NCBI GenBank assembly: GCA_050633705.1
Contig: JBOEGZ010000017.1
Span: forward strand, 1 to 64,000
Origin: JAJFHI01 sp050633705
GTDB lineage: Bacteria > Pseudomonadota > Alphaproteobacteria > Rhizobiales > Hyphomicrobiaceae
Reading direction: 5' to 3'
DNA: 64,000 bases
A program made the position numbers and the translations under genes. Each line of letters opens with the position of its first letter. Position 1 is the stretch's first letter. This document shows positions 1 to 8,982 of this stretch, in pieces. Below the pieces are notes generated by a model. That model made no database searches and had not been told where the DNA came from. It worked only from the letters and a program-made list of their open reading frames with translations.

Positions 1-139
1 CATGAGCAATGTGGATGTCCGCTCCGGGTCATCAGCGCCGATCACACTGTTCAGGATTCACCATATCACGACCGTTGAAGACTGAAAGCTGACGGGCGAG
101 TTCAGCTTGATAACTCCTCAAACCAACAGGAGTTTATCG

Positions 140-775
140 ATGAACGACCTTGAAAATACAGCCTATCCAAATGCGAAACGTGAGCCCTGGAACAAAGGCA
201 AACTGATCGGTCCGAAGCCTCCATTGCGCCCCAAGCACGTTTGGGCAATCCGAACCAAGTTGCAGCTTGATGGACGCATCCGAGACCTGGCGCTGTTCAA
301 CCTTGCCATCGACAGTAAACTTCGTGACTGTGATGTCGTAAGTCTGCGGGTCGAGGATGTTGCACCGCGTGGATATGCGGTGGATCGTGCCATCGTCCGC
401 CAAAAGAAAACTGGGCGACCGGTCAAGTTTGAATTGACAGAGCAGACGCGTGAGGCGGTTGATCTGTATCTGAAAGAACATCATAGAAAGGGGAGTCAGT
501 GGCTTTTTTCTGGCCGCGGTCACTCGGATACACATTTGACCACACGCCAATACGCGTGGCTTCTTAGCGATTGGCTCAAAAATGTCGGACTTGATCCGAC
601 ACTTTACGGCACCCATTCGTTGAGACGAACAAAAGCGACGCTGATCTACAAGCGAACGGGAAATTTGCGAGCGGTGCAGCTTCTTCTCGACCACACGAAA
701 ATCGGGAGCACGGTTCGGCATCTGGGCATCAAGGTTGATGATGCCCTTGAAATTGCAGAGCAAGTGGAAGTCTGA
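140..775 (+). CDS. Tyrosine recombinase/integrase, active-site Tyr replaced by His
   Basis: The protein (211 aa) belongs to the short phage-integrase family of tyrosine recombinases common on alphaproteobacterial plasmids and islands, which begin with a WNKGKLIGPKPPLRP-like segment. Visible core motifs are KLRDCDVV (first Arg region), RQKKTGRP (Lys strand) and HSLRRTKA (His-x-x-Arg). The C-terminal catalytic segment is abnormal. Where relatives, as I recall them, read LLGHTKIESTVRYLGIEVDD, this copy reads LLDHTKIGSTVRHLGIKVDD, so the nucleophilic Tyr is His (codon CAT at 715-717) and three flanking conserved residues also differ. The ATG at 140 is preferred over an upstream TTG at 107 because AGGAG (128-132) lies 7 nt before it. 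The frame is otherwise intact. It is probably catalytically dead and marks the edge of an old island. Confidence 0.85.
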   Translation: MNDLENTAYPNAKREPWNKGKLIGPKPPLRPKHVWAIRTKLQLDGRIRDLALFNLAIDSKLRDCDVVSLRVEDVAPRGYAVDRAIVRQKKTGRPVKFELTEQTREAVDLYLKEHHRKGSQWLFSGRGHSDTHLTTRQYAWLLSDWLKNVGLDPTLYGTHSLRRTKATLIYKRTGNLRAVQLLLDHTKIGSTVRHLGIKVDDALEIAEQVEV

Positions 776-926
776 ACTACCTGGGCAGAGCCGACATGCT
801 CTGCCCATCATGAAATTGGTGTTCCGGGCCATGAACGGTAATGGCATCATTGCCGTCACACTCTAACTGATGTGTCTCCCAGAAGTCACCCGTTACCAAC
901 GGCCGGCCACGATACTGTGCGAAATG

Positions 927-1472
927 TCAGTTCACTTCGAACCATTCTTCTTTGCATGGGGGAAACTGGCCGCCTGCCCCAAACATTTCAGCCATGATGG
1001 ATTTTGCGGCACTGACAGGGTCTTGAGACATCGGAAATCGAAAGGTACCACCTTTGCATATCTTCTTGCCCACAGTCGTCCAAACCCCCAGTCCCACCAT
1101 GATATGAAGCCAAGTTCGCTTAGCGCTACTTGATGGGACAAGCAAGAAGTGTAGTTTGCTTGAGTTTTTATTTTGCTTCAGATTTATAGCTTTGACGTCA
1201 TTGATTACAACATCCGAAAACTTGGCGTCCCATTCCTCCCAATCGGGATCTTTTCGTACTTCGAGTTGCAATTCACCCTGGAACAGTCCGGCATTGTCTT
1301 CTTGATGCTTTAAGCCAGCAACACATACACCTGTCCGAGGAGCCAAACGTTTAGAGTAGGCGGCATCATTCTGAGTAAAAGCCAACAACAGAAAGATTGC
1401 ACAGAACGGCATTACGTGGCGGCGAAAGACATTGTCGCGTGTGATTGCAATGTGATGCATTGGTTTCTTCAT
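927..1472 (-). CDS. Hypothetical secreted protein
   Basis: I do not recognise this 181-aa protein. The ATG at 1472 has an AGG-containing site about 7 nt upstream; a TTG 12 codons earlier (1508) is less likely. The N-terminus has a basic stretch (TRDNVFRRH) followed by a hydrophobic core (MPFCAIFLLLAFTQ) and a small-residue region, which fits a Sec signal peptide. The mature part has several Cys (GVCVAG, KKICKGG, FPPCKEE) and no motif I can name. The gene stands alone, convergent to the recombinase at 140-775, in a region with accessory character. It could be an island cargo protein or a fast-evolving periplasmic protein. Confidence 0.55.
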   Translation of the reverse strand: MKKPMHHIAITRDNVFRRHVMPFCAIFLLLAFTQNDAAYSKRLAPRTGVCVAGLKHQEDNAGLFQGELQLEVRKDPDWEEWDAKFSDVVINDVKAINLKQNKNSSKLHFLLVPSSSAKRTWLHIMVGLGVWTTVGKKICKGGTFRFPMSQDPVSAAKSIMAEMFGAGGQFPPCKEEWFEVN

Positions 1473-2064
1473 ATTGACCTGGAGTTTTTTTTCTTTTGTA
1501 TGTTCCAAAATAGCTGAAACCCCTTAACACAAGCATAGCGCCAATACCCGTAAAGAAGGTTCGAAGTGTAAACATAAGATTGCGACGGGGTTGATTGAAC
1601 TTCGCCAAAAGCTATTCAGGGTCAAAAAATTGGCGTTGAGCTGGCGCCCAGAACCAACTGCACTGCATTCATTAGCGGATGTTTTTGAAGTTGTGGTCCA
1701 ACACCGCGATGGGCCAATACCGGCTATGGTTGAACCGGAGGCGGGACTTACTGATTGCGGACCCTTTGATTATGGCCCATAGTTGCGGCTAGACGCATAA
1801 CGCTGGAGGCTGATTAGCAGGAATGCAAGTGGCAAATGTGTAGAATGAAAATCGCTTATAAATAATCTACCTAATTTGCAGTGAATTGCCCCAATATGCG
1901 CGAGCATTGATAGAAACTTGCTGATACCGAATGTTCAAGATCCAAAGAACAAATATGAGTAATTCAAGAACTAAGCATCGTAAGGCGTATCGTATAATGC
2001 CCTTATGCGACGGCAATTCTTTAACCCCGCAATTTTTCAGCTTTCCAAACAATTATCCGGTCCA
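1473..2064. other. Intergenic region with a candidate promoter for the patatin gene
   Basis: No convincing gene is seen here. The only open frame of note (1591-1782, plus) has no recognisable protein features. A perfect TATAAT lies at 1993-1998, about 67 nt before the ATG at 2065, but I see no good -35 match at normal spacing. Because this box would place a transcription start close to the alternative ATG at 2005, it favours the start at 2065 for the downstream gene. Confidence 0.4.
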
Positions 2065-3744
2065 ATGGCACGAAAATTTCAGCTAGCCATCCAGGGTGGC
2101 GGCGCACGCCTTGCAGACTTACTGGTGGCACTCGAAGCAATCGAGGACTTCAACCGAGGCAAGGCTGATTCAGAACAAGTTCAGATGACGCGAATTGCGG
2201 GAACTTCGGCCGGCGCAATAGCTGCTGTAATATTCGCTGCCGGACCTGGATCCGTGGCGAAGGCAAGAGATTACCTAGAACGAAGAGCCCCAGTTGCAGC
2301 GAGAGCAATAATCCCGACACGATGGTACCAAAAAATTCTTGGCTTTGGTTCCTTAATTTGGGGAAGCGCTGCATGTCGCGAAGACCGGGTGCGCGAAGAA
2401 CTAACAAGCCTACTCTTGCATGTTCTAGGCAAGACTGATGGTTCTATTCAATTCAGTGATCTTGAGCGACCTGTCTTTGTAATAGCGGCAAATATTCGAA
2501 CGCAGCAGCAAGTTACATTCTATGAACCAAGTTCGGACGTAATCGAAGCCGTGATCAACTCGTGCGCCTTCCCGATTATGCTGCGCGGCGCTCGAAGCGT
2601 GCAAGTTTCACCTTTTGTTGATGGTGGACTTTGCAGTAACCTCCCAGCCGATTCCTTGATGGAGCCTGTAGACGTGCAGGAGTTTGGACCGGTACTCGCT
2701 TTGTCGTTTTCGTCGAAGCCCAGAATAACTCTTCCACGAAATAATCTCTCTTTTGTTGAGTCTTTATTTTCGACGACCGTCAATAATGCAGTACGTCGAA
2801 CAAAGCAAAGTCTTACGGCAAGTCATGTTCTCGATATCGATACAGAAATTCAGACCTTCGACTTTGCAAAAGCCTTTGACCGGGAAGAGAGAAGGGCAAA
2901 CTTCAAACTAATTAAGCTAGAAACAGACCGCTGGCTTCAGGATAACATGGAGATCGACGAGGAACTGGATGGTGTCCCAGCGGTTCTACCAGGAAACGAC
3001 GCATATGAAGATCTGCTAAAGGGACTATTTGATTGGTATACTTCGTCAATTAAGCAGAGCCCGTGCATAGGTCTCAAGAACCGACTAGTTGTCACTGCCG
3101 CAAGCCTGAAGGACGACGCGGAAGACCTAATTCACAAAGAACTCTGGTTTGCTCCGATCAAGGAACCACTAGTCGGCTTGAAAATAAATATCGGTCCAAC
3201 TGAACGCTCAGTGATTTTTTCAAAGAACCACAGAATTTCTGTGCGTGACCCCGAAAGAAAAAGGGTCAAAGTTAGGCTCTTTCCGCTGCTCGACCGCAAG
3301 GGCCATTCTGATGATGCCTCGGATTATCAAGGACACCTCGTGTTATTCGAGCCACCTTTGCCACCAATGTCACCTCAAGATATTGAAAAACGGGGTGGAT
3401 ATAAGGTTTCTTTTTCAACAAAAGTTTCCAATGCCTTCGCTCCATTTCGATCTGAAGGTTCGGACTATATGTTGCACGCTAATGAGCGTTCTGACGATCC
3501 TGGTTTGGAGGTTGAGCTCATTCTTCTTGTACCGGATGGCGTCCAGCTAGAGGCTACAACAGGGGGGCCTGAATGCAATGAGATCTCAGGGCATGAACTC
3601 GAGGATGCATCTGGGTTAACGCCCCTTCAATTCTCGCCGCTAGGTTGGCGCGTGAAGAACTTGTCGGCAGGTCAGCAGATGCGAATTAATCTTAAGAATA
3701 CCTGCAGTTTAGGAGCTAGCTGTGGCGCAGAGGGTATTGTATAA
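2065..3744 (+). CDS. Patatin-like phospholipase with unknown C-terminal region
   Basis: A 559-aa protein with the patatin hydrolase fold in its first ~330 residues. It has the oxyanion-hole loop GGGAR (11-15), the nucleophile elbow GTSAG (46-50, catalytic Ser48) and the catalytic Asp in DGG (186-188). Members of this family are cytoplasmic lipases that release fatty acids from membrane phospholipids through a Ser-Asp dyad. Roughly the last 200 residues match nothing I recognise and read like a beta-rich domain. There is no signal peptide. The upstream ATG at 2005 (20 residues longer) is possible, but a TATAAT at 1993-1998 makes 2065 more likely. The coding sequence looks AT-richer than the core genes further right and the gene sits alone near a recombinase, which suggests transfer. 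Patatins serve as effectors in CBASS-type defence, but no nucleotide cyclase is adjacent, so that role is only a possibility. Confidence 0.85.
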   Translation: MARKFQLAIQGGGARLADLLVALEAIEDFNRGKADSEQVQMTRIAGTSAGAIAAVIFAAGPGSVAKARDYLERRAPVAARAIIPTRWYQKILGFGSLIWGSAACREDRVREELTSLLLHVLGKTDGSIQFSDLERPVFVIAANIRTQQQVTFYEPSSDVIEAVINSCAFPIMLRGARSVQVSPFVDGGLCSNLPADSLMEPVDVQEFGPVLALSFSSKPRITLPRNNLSFVESLFSTTVNNAVRRTKQSLTASHVLDIDTEIQTFDFAKAFDREERRANFKLIKLETDRWLQDNMEIDEELDGVPAVLPGNDAYEDLLKGLFDWYTSSIKQSPCIGLKNRLVVTAASLKDDAEDLIHKELWFAPIKEPLVGLKINIGPTERSVIFSKNHRISVRDPERKRVKVRLFPLLDRKGHSDDASDYQGHLVLFEPPLPPMSPQDIEKRGGYKVSFSTKVSNAFAPFRSEGSDYMLHANERSDDPGLEVELILLVPDGVQLEATTGGPECNEISGHELEDASGLTPLQFSPLGWRVKNLSAGQQMRINLKNTCSLGASCGAEGIV

Positions 3745-4545
3745 GTTTACTTGGCAAGCTAGATACTGTTAGCGATACCTGTCGGTTGATCGACGAATGT
3801 CACCGCCCTAATCGCGGTATAATCTGTTGTTAAGATTTGGCAGTGTACAACATATAGCAAAGGATTGTCTGATGAAGTTCCCTACAGAGACTGTAGTACT
3901 CGACCTGCTATAATATCCGCTAGCTAGCTGTCCGACGTGCTTGATTCAGGGCTACCTCAAGTGTGGGTATGTTACTGTTGTTATCTCTCGGTTATTTGTT
4001 ACGTCAGCATGATTTGGTAAAAAGATATTGAGCCTCGTTCAATTCCACTTTACGGCATAGTTTTCTGATGCGGGACTCTCTGATTCATCCTGCAATGTAA
4101 TTCGTATACGCCATATTTGGCGGCGAGTCATGAGCGAGATTTAGCGCTGCACAGCCCCGGTTTGCTGCTGGCTACAAGCAGACATCGCCGAGCTCACCCA
4201 AGAAACTCAAACATGTCCCCTCCCTCTACTTTGCGCTCCTCTATCGCTTTGCTATGCCATGATGCTCAGGGTGCCTCTAGCTCAAAAACTCAGGTTGGAA
4301 CTCTTAAGTCCAATGAACGTTCTGGACTCAGGACCAGAACCTTTTGCGTTGTGATCTAACTTCGTCATGAGCCGTTAGAAACGGCACCTGCGTTATCGGC
4401 TAATCCTGGAGCAATGATGCGACCAACTGCCGATGCTTTGCCAGCTCACATTGTTGGCCTTGGAAATTTACTTTAGTGCTAGGCACCGTCAAAGATGGTT
4501 TGCAGCACGCTGAATTCGATCTCCTGACAATTCAATTTCAAACCC
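3745..4545. other. 800-bp region without a recognisable gene
   Basis: Both strands are interrupted by stops. The longest plus-strand frame (4117-4359, 80 codons) has no ribosome-binding site and a composition unlike a protein. No terminator hairpin with a T-run, no tRNA-like fold and no obvious repeat was found. It may be decayed island DNA. Confidence 0.5.
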
Positions 4546-5469
4546 ATGACTGAGCGGAACGCGCGTATGGACAACCCTAATCTCAAACGCCCACACTCGA
4601 TAAGCGAACTTAGAACCGCAATGAGAAAACTCGTGACACCTGAGAGTTTTGAGCGTGGGTTGAGTATCGAGGTACGCCCAAGCGATGTCTTTATTTCCCC
4701 CTACGCAAAATGTGGAACGACCTGGTTGCAGCATGTTGCTCACGGTTTGCGATCCAACGGCTCAACGGCGTTCGGAGAAGTCAGTGATGTTGTCCCCTGG
4801 TTGGAAATCGCATTTGATCTGGGCGTAGATCCCGACGCTGAGCAAGATTGGTCGCCGCGTCTTTTTAAGGCGCATCTTAATTGGCAAGATGTGCCAAAAG
4901 GTGGGCGATATGTCGTTGCGTTCCGAGATCCCAAGGCCGTGCTTGTCTCGATGTACCAATTCTTTGAAGGCTGGTTCTTTGAGCCGGGCACCATCACTCT
5001 GGATGAGTTGGGACGTCAATTTTTCTTGGATACCAATAGATACTATCAACACATTTTGAGTTGGGCGCCGGTCATCAATGAGCCTGACGTGTTGGCGCTG
5101 GCGTACGAAGATATGGTGCAATCGCCTGACCGTCTGCCAGGTGCGCTTGCTGAATTTTTGCAACTCGACCTCAATGATGAACAGATGGCAAAAGTTATTT
5201 TTCAGTCCTCGCGCGACTATATGGTCACCAACGCCACGAAGTTTGATGGTCACGACATACGCGAGAAGCGAGATTTGATTATGGGGTTGCCGCCTGGTGG
5301 CTCCAGTCTGAAGGTGCAGCGCGCGAATTCAAACAAGCCAATATTTTCATCGCAATTGGCTGCTGAATTTGACGAAGTTTGGCGCCAAACCATTATGCCC
5401 GTACTTGGGGCTGCATCCTACGAAGAGTTTCATGAATCTCTACCAAATCCACTTGAGGTCAGTCGATAG
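4546..5469 (+). CDS. Sulfotransferase domain protein
   Basis: A 307-aa protein of the PAPS-dependent sulfotransferase family (Sulfotransfer_1). The 5'-phosphosulfate loop appears as YAKCGTTW (53-60; family form YPKSGTTW), and the 3'-phosphate-binding region as AFRDPKAVLVSMYQFF around residue 130. These enzymes transfer sulfate from 3'-phosphoadenylyl sulfate to hydroxyl or amine groups of lipids, sugars or small molecules in the cytoplasm. The acceptor cannot be told from sequence. Full family length suggests an intact gene. A second ATG at 4567 is an alternative start, and neither has a strong ribosome-binding site. It is monocistronic, followed by an IS3 remnant on the other strand. Confidence 0.88.
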   Translation: MTERNARMDNPNLKRPHSISELRTAMRKLVTPESFERGLSIEVRPSDVFISPYAKCGTTWLQHVAHGLRSNGSTAFGEVSDVVPWLEIAFDLGVDPDAEQDWSPRLFKAHLNWQDVPKGGRYVVAFRDPKAVLVSMYQFFEGWFFEPGTITLDELGRQFFLDTNRYYQHILSWAPVINEPDVLALAYEDMVQSPDRLPGALAEFLQLDLNDEQMAKVIFQSSRDYMVTNATKFDGHDIREKRDLIMGLPPGGSSLKVQRANSNKPIFSSQLAAEFDEVWRQTIMPVLGAASYEEFHESLPNPLEVSR

Positions 5470-5534
5470 GCTGTTTGCAAGTTAGATAACCAATCAAAGT
5501 GTCGCCGTTGGATTCGTGTGCAAGTCTAAGGGCA

Positions 5535-5780
5535 CTATGCATCGTAGTTTCGAATTCTGTCTGCGATCAAGTTTCTCAATCGTTGTTGCTTGCCGCTCTC
5601 GGGCGCGTTGTGGTGATAAAGCCGCTTGCGCTTTTTATGGCGCTTAGGCAACTGCAGGCCCTCTTCGCGCCACAAGCGTTCAACATTCTTGTGATTAACA
5701 CGCCAACCTTCGACCTGCAGCAGTTCGCAAAACTTGCCGCAGATGTATCTATCAAACTGTTTAGCCAATGATTTTGAACG
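5535..5780 (-). pseudogene. IS3-family transposase OrfB fragment
   Basis: The frame encodes a segment like the N-terminal HTH_21 region of IS3-family OrfB proteins: FDRYICGKFCELLQ, then GWRVNHKNVERLWREEGLQL, then a basic PKRHKKRKRL stretch. Intact copies continue for about 200 more residues through the DDE integrase core (DFV...D...E). Here the similarity ends within about 60 residues and no DDE motif follows. No OrfA or terminal inverted repeats were found. This is a remnant of an old insertion between the sulfotransferase and the MBL hydrolase. Confidence 0.7.
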
Positions 5781-5785
5781 ACTTA

Positions 5786-6730
5786 TCATTGTGCACGCAG
5801 GATAGATTTTAACGCCTCCGATGCCACGGCATCGTGCGATGGAACGAGAACAAGTTCTGGCAGCATCTGCTTCAGCTGACGCACTTTGGTATACGACTGA
5901 TGAAGTAGGTTCGCATCGCCCATGCCGGGCACCTTGTCTTCCATCAGCATATCGGCGTTATAGGCGAGATCTCCGATCAGAAGTATTGGCGGCAGTTGCG
6001 ATGACCTGACAAGCAGCGAGCTTGAGCCCGGTGTATGACCTGGCGTCGGCAGCAGAATGAGCGAGCCGTCGCCCACAACGTCATAACAGCCCTCGAACAT
6101 GGTGAACAACGGATCGTCACTCGGCATAAAGTCGACAGGGTGCCAATTCGCTGTTGGCAGTTGGATATGCTCGCGCAAGATCCACTCCCGTTCCGGATTT
6201 GGTCCTGAAAGAATGTTCCATTCCTGCCTACTCACAATCAGTTCGGCTTGTGGAATGTGCACGATACCGCCGACGTGGTCAAAATGCAGGTGTGAGAACA
6301 CGACCTTTTTGACGTTATTGGGAGAGAAGCCTGATGCGTGCAGTATTCGGTCCAGCCCATCTTCCTCACAGATATGAAACCGAAAGAGTCTTTTGAGCAG
6401 AAAACGGCCGATCGGGTGCGATATGTAATGCGGGTCAGTGGCTATTCTAGGATCGAGGCCAGTATCGAACAGGGTCAAACCGTCTCTGTGTTCGATAACA
6501 AAGAAGTTTATCGGAATATCTATCCATTTCTGCGAGGTGAGCACCCACCACCACAGCGGCAACCATGTACCACTCTGGTGTTCCGGATGTGCCTCGGCTG
6601 ATCCGGTCGACAAAGGAACAATGGACTTGATGACTGGACCATACTTGTCGCGTTGAGACGCGTTAATCGGATCAGTAGATACGGGCTCAACATTACCAGT
6701 CGTGGCGCTGTTCGATATTCTGTCGGTCAT
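5786..6730 (-). CDS. MBL-fold metallo-hydrolase, N-acyl-homoserine-lactonase-like
   Basis: A 314-aa metallo-beta-lactamase-fold hydrolase. The dinuclear zinc site is complete: HLHFDH (147-152), the His of PTPGHTPGSS, the bridging Asp in IGDLAYN and a late His in PSHD. This arrangement and length resemble the AttM/AiiA-type N-acyl-homoserine lactonases and related lactone or ester hydrolases of rhizobia. There is no signal peptide, so it should act in the cytoplasm. Its start codon overlaps the stop of the PNPOx-like gene (ATGA at 6727-6730), so the two are translationally coupled. The substrate is uncertain: quorum-sensing lactones are one possibility and xenobiotic lactones another. Confidence 0.85.
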   Translation of the reverse strand: MTDRISNSATTGNVEPVSTDPINASQRDKYGPVIKSIVPLSTGSAEAHPEHQSGTWLPLWWWVLTSQKWIDIPINFFVIEHRDGLTLFDTGLDPRIATDPHYISHPIGRFLLKRLFRFHICEEDGLDRILHASGFSPNNVKKVVFSHLHFDHVGGIVHIPQAELIVSRQEWNILSGPNPEREWILREHIQLPTANWHPVDFMPSDDPLFTMFEGCYDVVGDGSLILLPTPGHTPGSSSLLVRSSQLPPILLIGDLAYNADMLMEDKVPGMGDANLLHQSYTKVRQLKQMLPELVLVPSHDAVASEALKSILRAQ

Positions 6731-7191
6731 GACTGCACCTGGAGTTTGAAGAGCTCCGTGTGGTCATATCCCTTCCGATAATCGAGCAGTGAAATAAACT
6801 GCGGCTCAATTCGGTAAATCACCATCGCTTCCGGTGGCATATCAGGCGGCATGTCGTCTTTCACCTGAGGGAATTTGTTGAACAATAGGGTGGCGACCTT
6901 TTCCATTTCGGCTGGGTCAGTGACAGGGGCGGTCGATCCTGAAATCAAAAGTCCCTCGATCTCGTTCCAATTGCTGTAGGTTCGATTGATGGCCAAAGAG
7001 ATATCATTTTTGAACCCAGTGTTACGCGCCTTTTGAGAGTCAGAGCTTGTTCCGAAATAAGTCGACAGACCGTCATTCACATAGCTGGCTGTTGTGGTTT
7101 GAGGAAAACCATCGCTTCGCACTGTGGCAATGTTCAAGTCATCGACGTCATCAATGATCGAAACGATCTGTTTGCGGGTTGCGGCATCCAT
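6727..7191 (-). CDS. Pyridoxamine 5'-phosphate oxidase-like flavoprotein
   Basis: A 154-aa split-barrel protein of the PNPOx-like superfamily. The N-terminal NIATVRSDGFPQTTTASYV matches the usual first barrel strands (LATV..DG.P....V.Y), followed by the SQKARN helix that often contacts flavin phosphate and LISGSTAPV. Members bind FMN, F420 or heme and reduce or sense small molecules; the short length argues against true PdxH. GAGG lies 8 nt before the ATG. It is the first gene of a two-gene unit with the MBL hydrolase. Confidence 0.8.
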   Translation of the reverse strand: MDAATRKQIVSIIDDVDDLNIATVRSDGFPQTTTASYVNDGLSTYFGTSSDSQKARNTGFKNDISLAINRTYSNWNEIEGLLISGSTAPVTDPAEMEKVATLLFNKFPQVKDDMPPDMPPEAMVIYRIEPQFISLLDYRKGYDHTELFKLQVQS

Positions 7192-7312
7192 CGCATCTGC
7201 CTCATGGCTTTTCGAGACAGCATGCTCAACATTTCAGAAATGGCATTGACACAAATCAACATTGGCTGCCAGGCACCGCACGAACTGGACTTTCAGCGCG
7301 CGTTTAAGACTT

Positions 7313-7876
7313 TCAGAATTTGTCGGTCACCCGCTTAGGCATTACAACAGTCAGATAATGATCCGCTTTCGCAATGGCTGATACATTTTCTCTGGCGGCA
7401 ATTGCCGACAACCGCCGAACAACCTGGACTGCCGAATATGGCAATTCATTCTCCCTCACCAGGAGCAAGGTTGGGATAGTCAACGCGTGCCAGTCTCGAT
7501 CAGGCAGAACTGTGGAAGGCACAAATTTTCTGCGCTTGAAGTATTTTCTTGTCAGCGGCAATTTCTCAATCATCTCGTCGATACAGGACCGTATCTGAAT
7601 GTTTTGCGCCGCATCAGAGCCATATCGGTAAAGATAATTCTTGGTAACGAAGCGAAGAGGAATGAAACAGAAGAACAATGCCTGGATCAAAAGCCCAATC
7701 GATGGAGGCAAGGTAGTCGCAGAGGGAGCTAACAAGACCAACTTCTCACGCGGGCGCGGGCGCGTAAGTGCGTAAAAGACCATACGCCAGAGAGAAGTTG
7801 TTGGTGTTTCGTGCACTCTTACGTGTGAGCGACCCAAGGTCGTTTTCGTTTCGTCCAGCACTTCAATATAAGCGTC
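7313..7876 (-). pseudogene. Alpha/beta hydrolase lacking its N-terminal half
   Basis: The readable part corresponds to the C-terminal half of an alpha/beta hydrolase: YALTRP, KLVLLAPSATTLPPS, the lid region, IPTLLLVRENE (acid strand) and a final ADHYLTVVMPKRV with the catalytic His. The first half is missing because the frame runs straight into the stop of the gene at 7879-8982. The expected nucleophile elbow GxSxGG before YALTRP is replaced by unrelated residues (HETPTTSLWRM), so no catalytic Ser is present. Either a deletion removed the start or frameshifts scrambled it. It cannot be an active hydrolase. Confidence 0.65.
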
Positions 7877-7878
7877 GA

Positions 7879-8982
7879 TTACGCAAACTTAAGAACGGTC
7901 GCAACCGGTCGCCGAAGTGAATGTGGCAAAGGCTTACCGCGTCCATAACGAATGACAAGTGCCGGTCGCAATCCGTCACCAAGCCATTGCCGAAACGCAT
8001 TTCGCACGGCGGCGACTTCGACGGGCTGGTTTATGAAACTCGTACGAACATCCCGTGCCGTCGCCTCAAGCTGGAAGCGCTGGCTTGCACGTCCGACATT
8101 GAACCACCCTTCCGGTTTGTCGTTCTCAGCGTAAAGGACAACCGCTCCAGCCGAACCGTTGAGTTGTGCCACATATTTCGGGTTTTCTGATCCGGCGGTA
8201 AATAAGAGTGGGAAGGCATGGCGACCAAGCCAACGAGGAAAATTCGGATTTCCGGTTGAACCCGTGTAAAGCCCGTCCCGCGTTTCTGAGACGTGCGTCT
8301 GATTGAACCTGATCCAGTCCCCCAGTTCACGCACAAAGGCTTCGTCGTTGCATTGTGCGGTGTTACCCTCGACGACGAATTCCTTGAGAAGATCCAGTTC
8401 CTTGCGCGCCGTCAAAAAACGCGTGAGCACCCCACTCTTCTGGGTCGCATTTTCCAGTTCCGACAAATCATTGTTCGTCAGGGGTGTTGGGTCAAAAGGT
8501 GCGCGTGTCGTCTGGCGCGTTACGATCGCTTTGTACGCCGCCGAGCTATCGGCGCGCCCGGTCGTCATGGTAACGATCACGTGTCGCGATGATGGTTCGA
8601 ATTCCACCTGCGTATCTATCCCCGCGGCTTTGGCGGCAAGCACAAGGTTCTCCGTCGCGCACCCGAGTGATGCGATAACATGCCTGTCGTCTGGGTCGAC
8701 AACCGGGCAGCGGCGGTCTGCATCAACACGAATGCGGATTGTATTGCCACCTGCCTCAAACAACCAGGGCTGCGTATTGTGGCTGTTGGCGGCCAGCGTT
8801 GCATGCCGGACGAGTTGCACCGAAAGGGCACGCTTGTCTTGATGCCAGCTTTCTACCGGCTTACGAGTCTCGTCCAAGATCTCCTGATAATGAAGATCAT
8901 CACCTGGCCACATGCCGTAAGCGGTGCCGGCACCGATAACAACCGCGCCCGTTCCAATCAGTAGAGTCCGTCGAGACAGCAT
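7879..8982 (-). CDS. Acg-family nitroreductase-like protein with Tat-type signal
   Basis: A 367-aa protein of the Acg/nitroreductase-like family (FMN-binding fold). The N-terminus SRRTLLIGTGAVVIGAG has the twin Arg and hydrophobic core of a Tat signal, which suggests export of a folded flavoprotein. The family signature AANSHNTQPW is near residue 70, followed by the internal repeat with an RQTTRAPF segment and the late INQPVE flavin-side motif. The ATG at 8982 is preferred over an upstream GTG because AAAGG lies 7 nt before it. The start overlaps the end of a broken SnoaL-like gene. The substrate is unknown; related proteins act on quinones or sequester flavin. Confidence 0.82.
   Translation of the reverse strand: MLSRRTLLIGTGAVVIGAGTAYGMWPGDDLHYQEILDETRKPVESWHQDKRALSVQLVRHATLAANSHNTQPWLFEAGGNTIRIRVDADRRCPVVDPDDRHVIASLGCATENLVLAAKAAGIDTQVEFEPSSRHVIVTMTTGRADSSAAYKAIVTRQTTRAPFDPTPLTNNDLSELENATQKSGVLTRFLTARKELDLLKEFVVEGNTAQCNDEAFVRELGDWIRFNQTHVSETRDGLYTGSTGNPNFPRWLGRHAFPLLFTAGSENPKYVAQLNGSAGAVVLYAENDKPEGWFNVGRASQRFQLEATARDVRTSFINQPVEVAAVRNAFRQWLGDGLRPALVIRYGRGKPLPHSLRRPVATVLKFA

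Noticed and set aside
1591..1782. 63-codon plus-strand frame
   Set aside because: No ribosome-binding site, no family features; composition looks non-coding.
2065..3744. CBASS operon call for the patatin gene
   Set aside because: No CD-NTase, E1/E2-like or sensor gene adjoins it; only the phospholipase fold is supported.
4117..4359. 80-codon plus-strand frame in the gap before the sulfotransferase
   Set aside because: Ser/Thr/Arg-rich without structure-like pattern and no ribosome-binding site.
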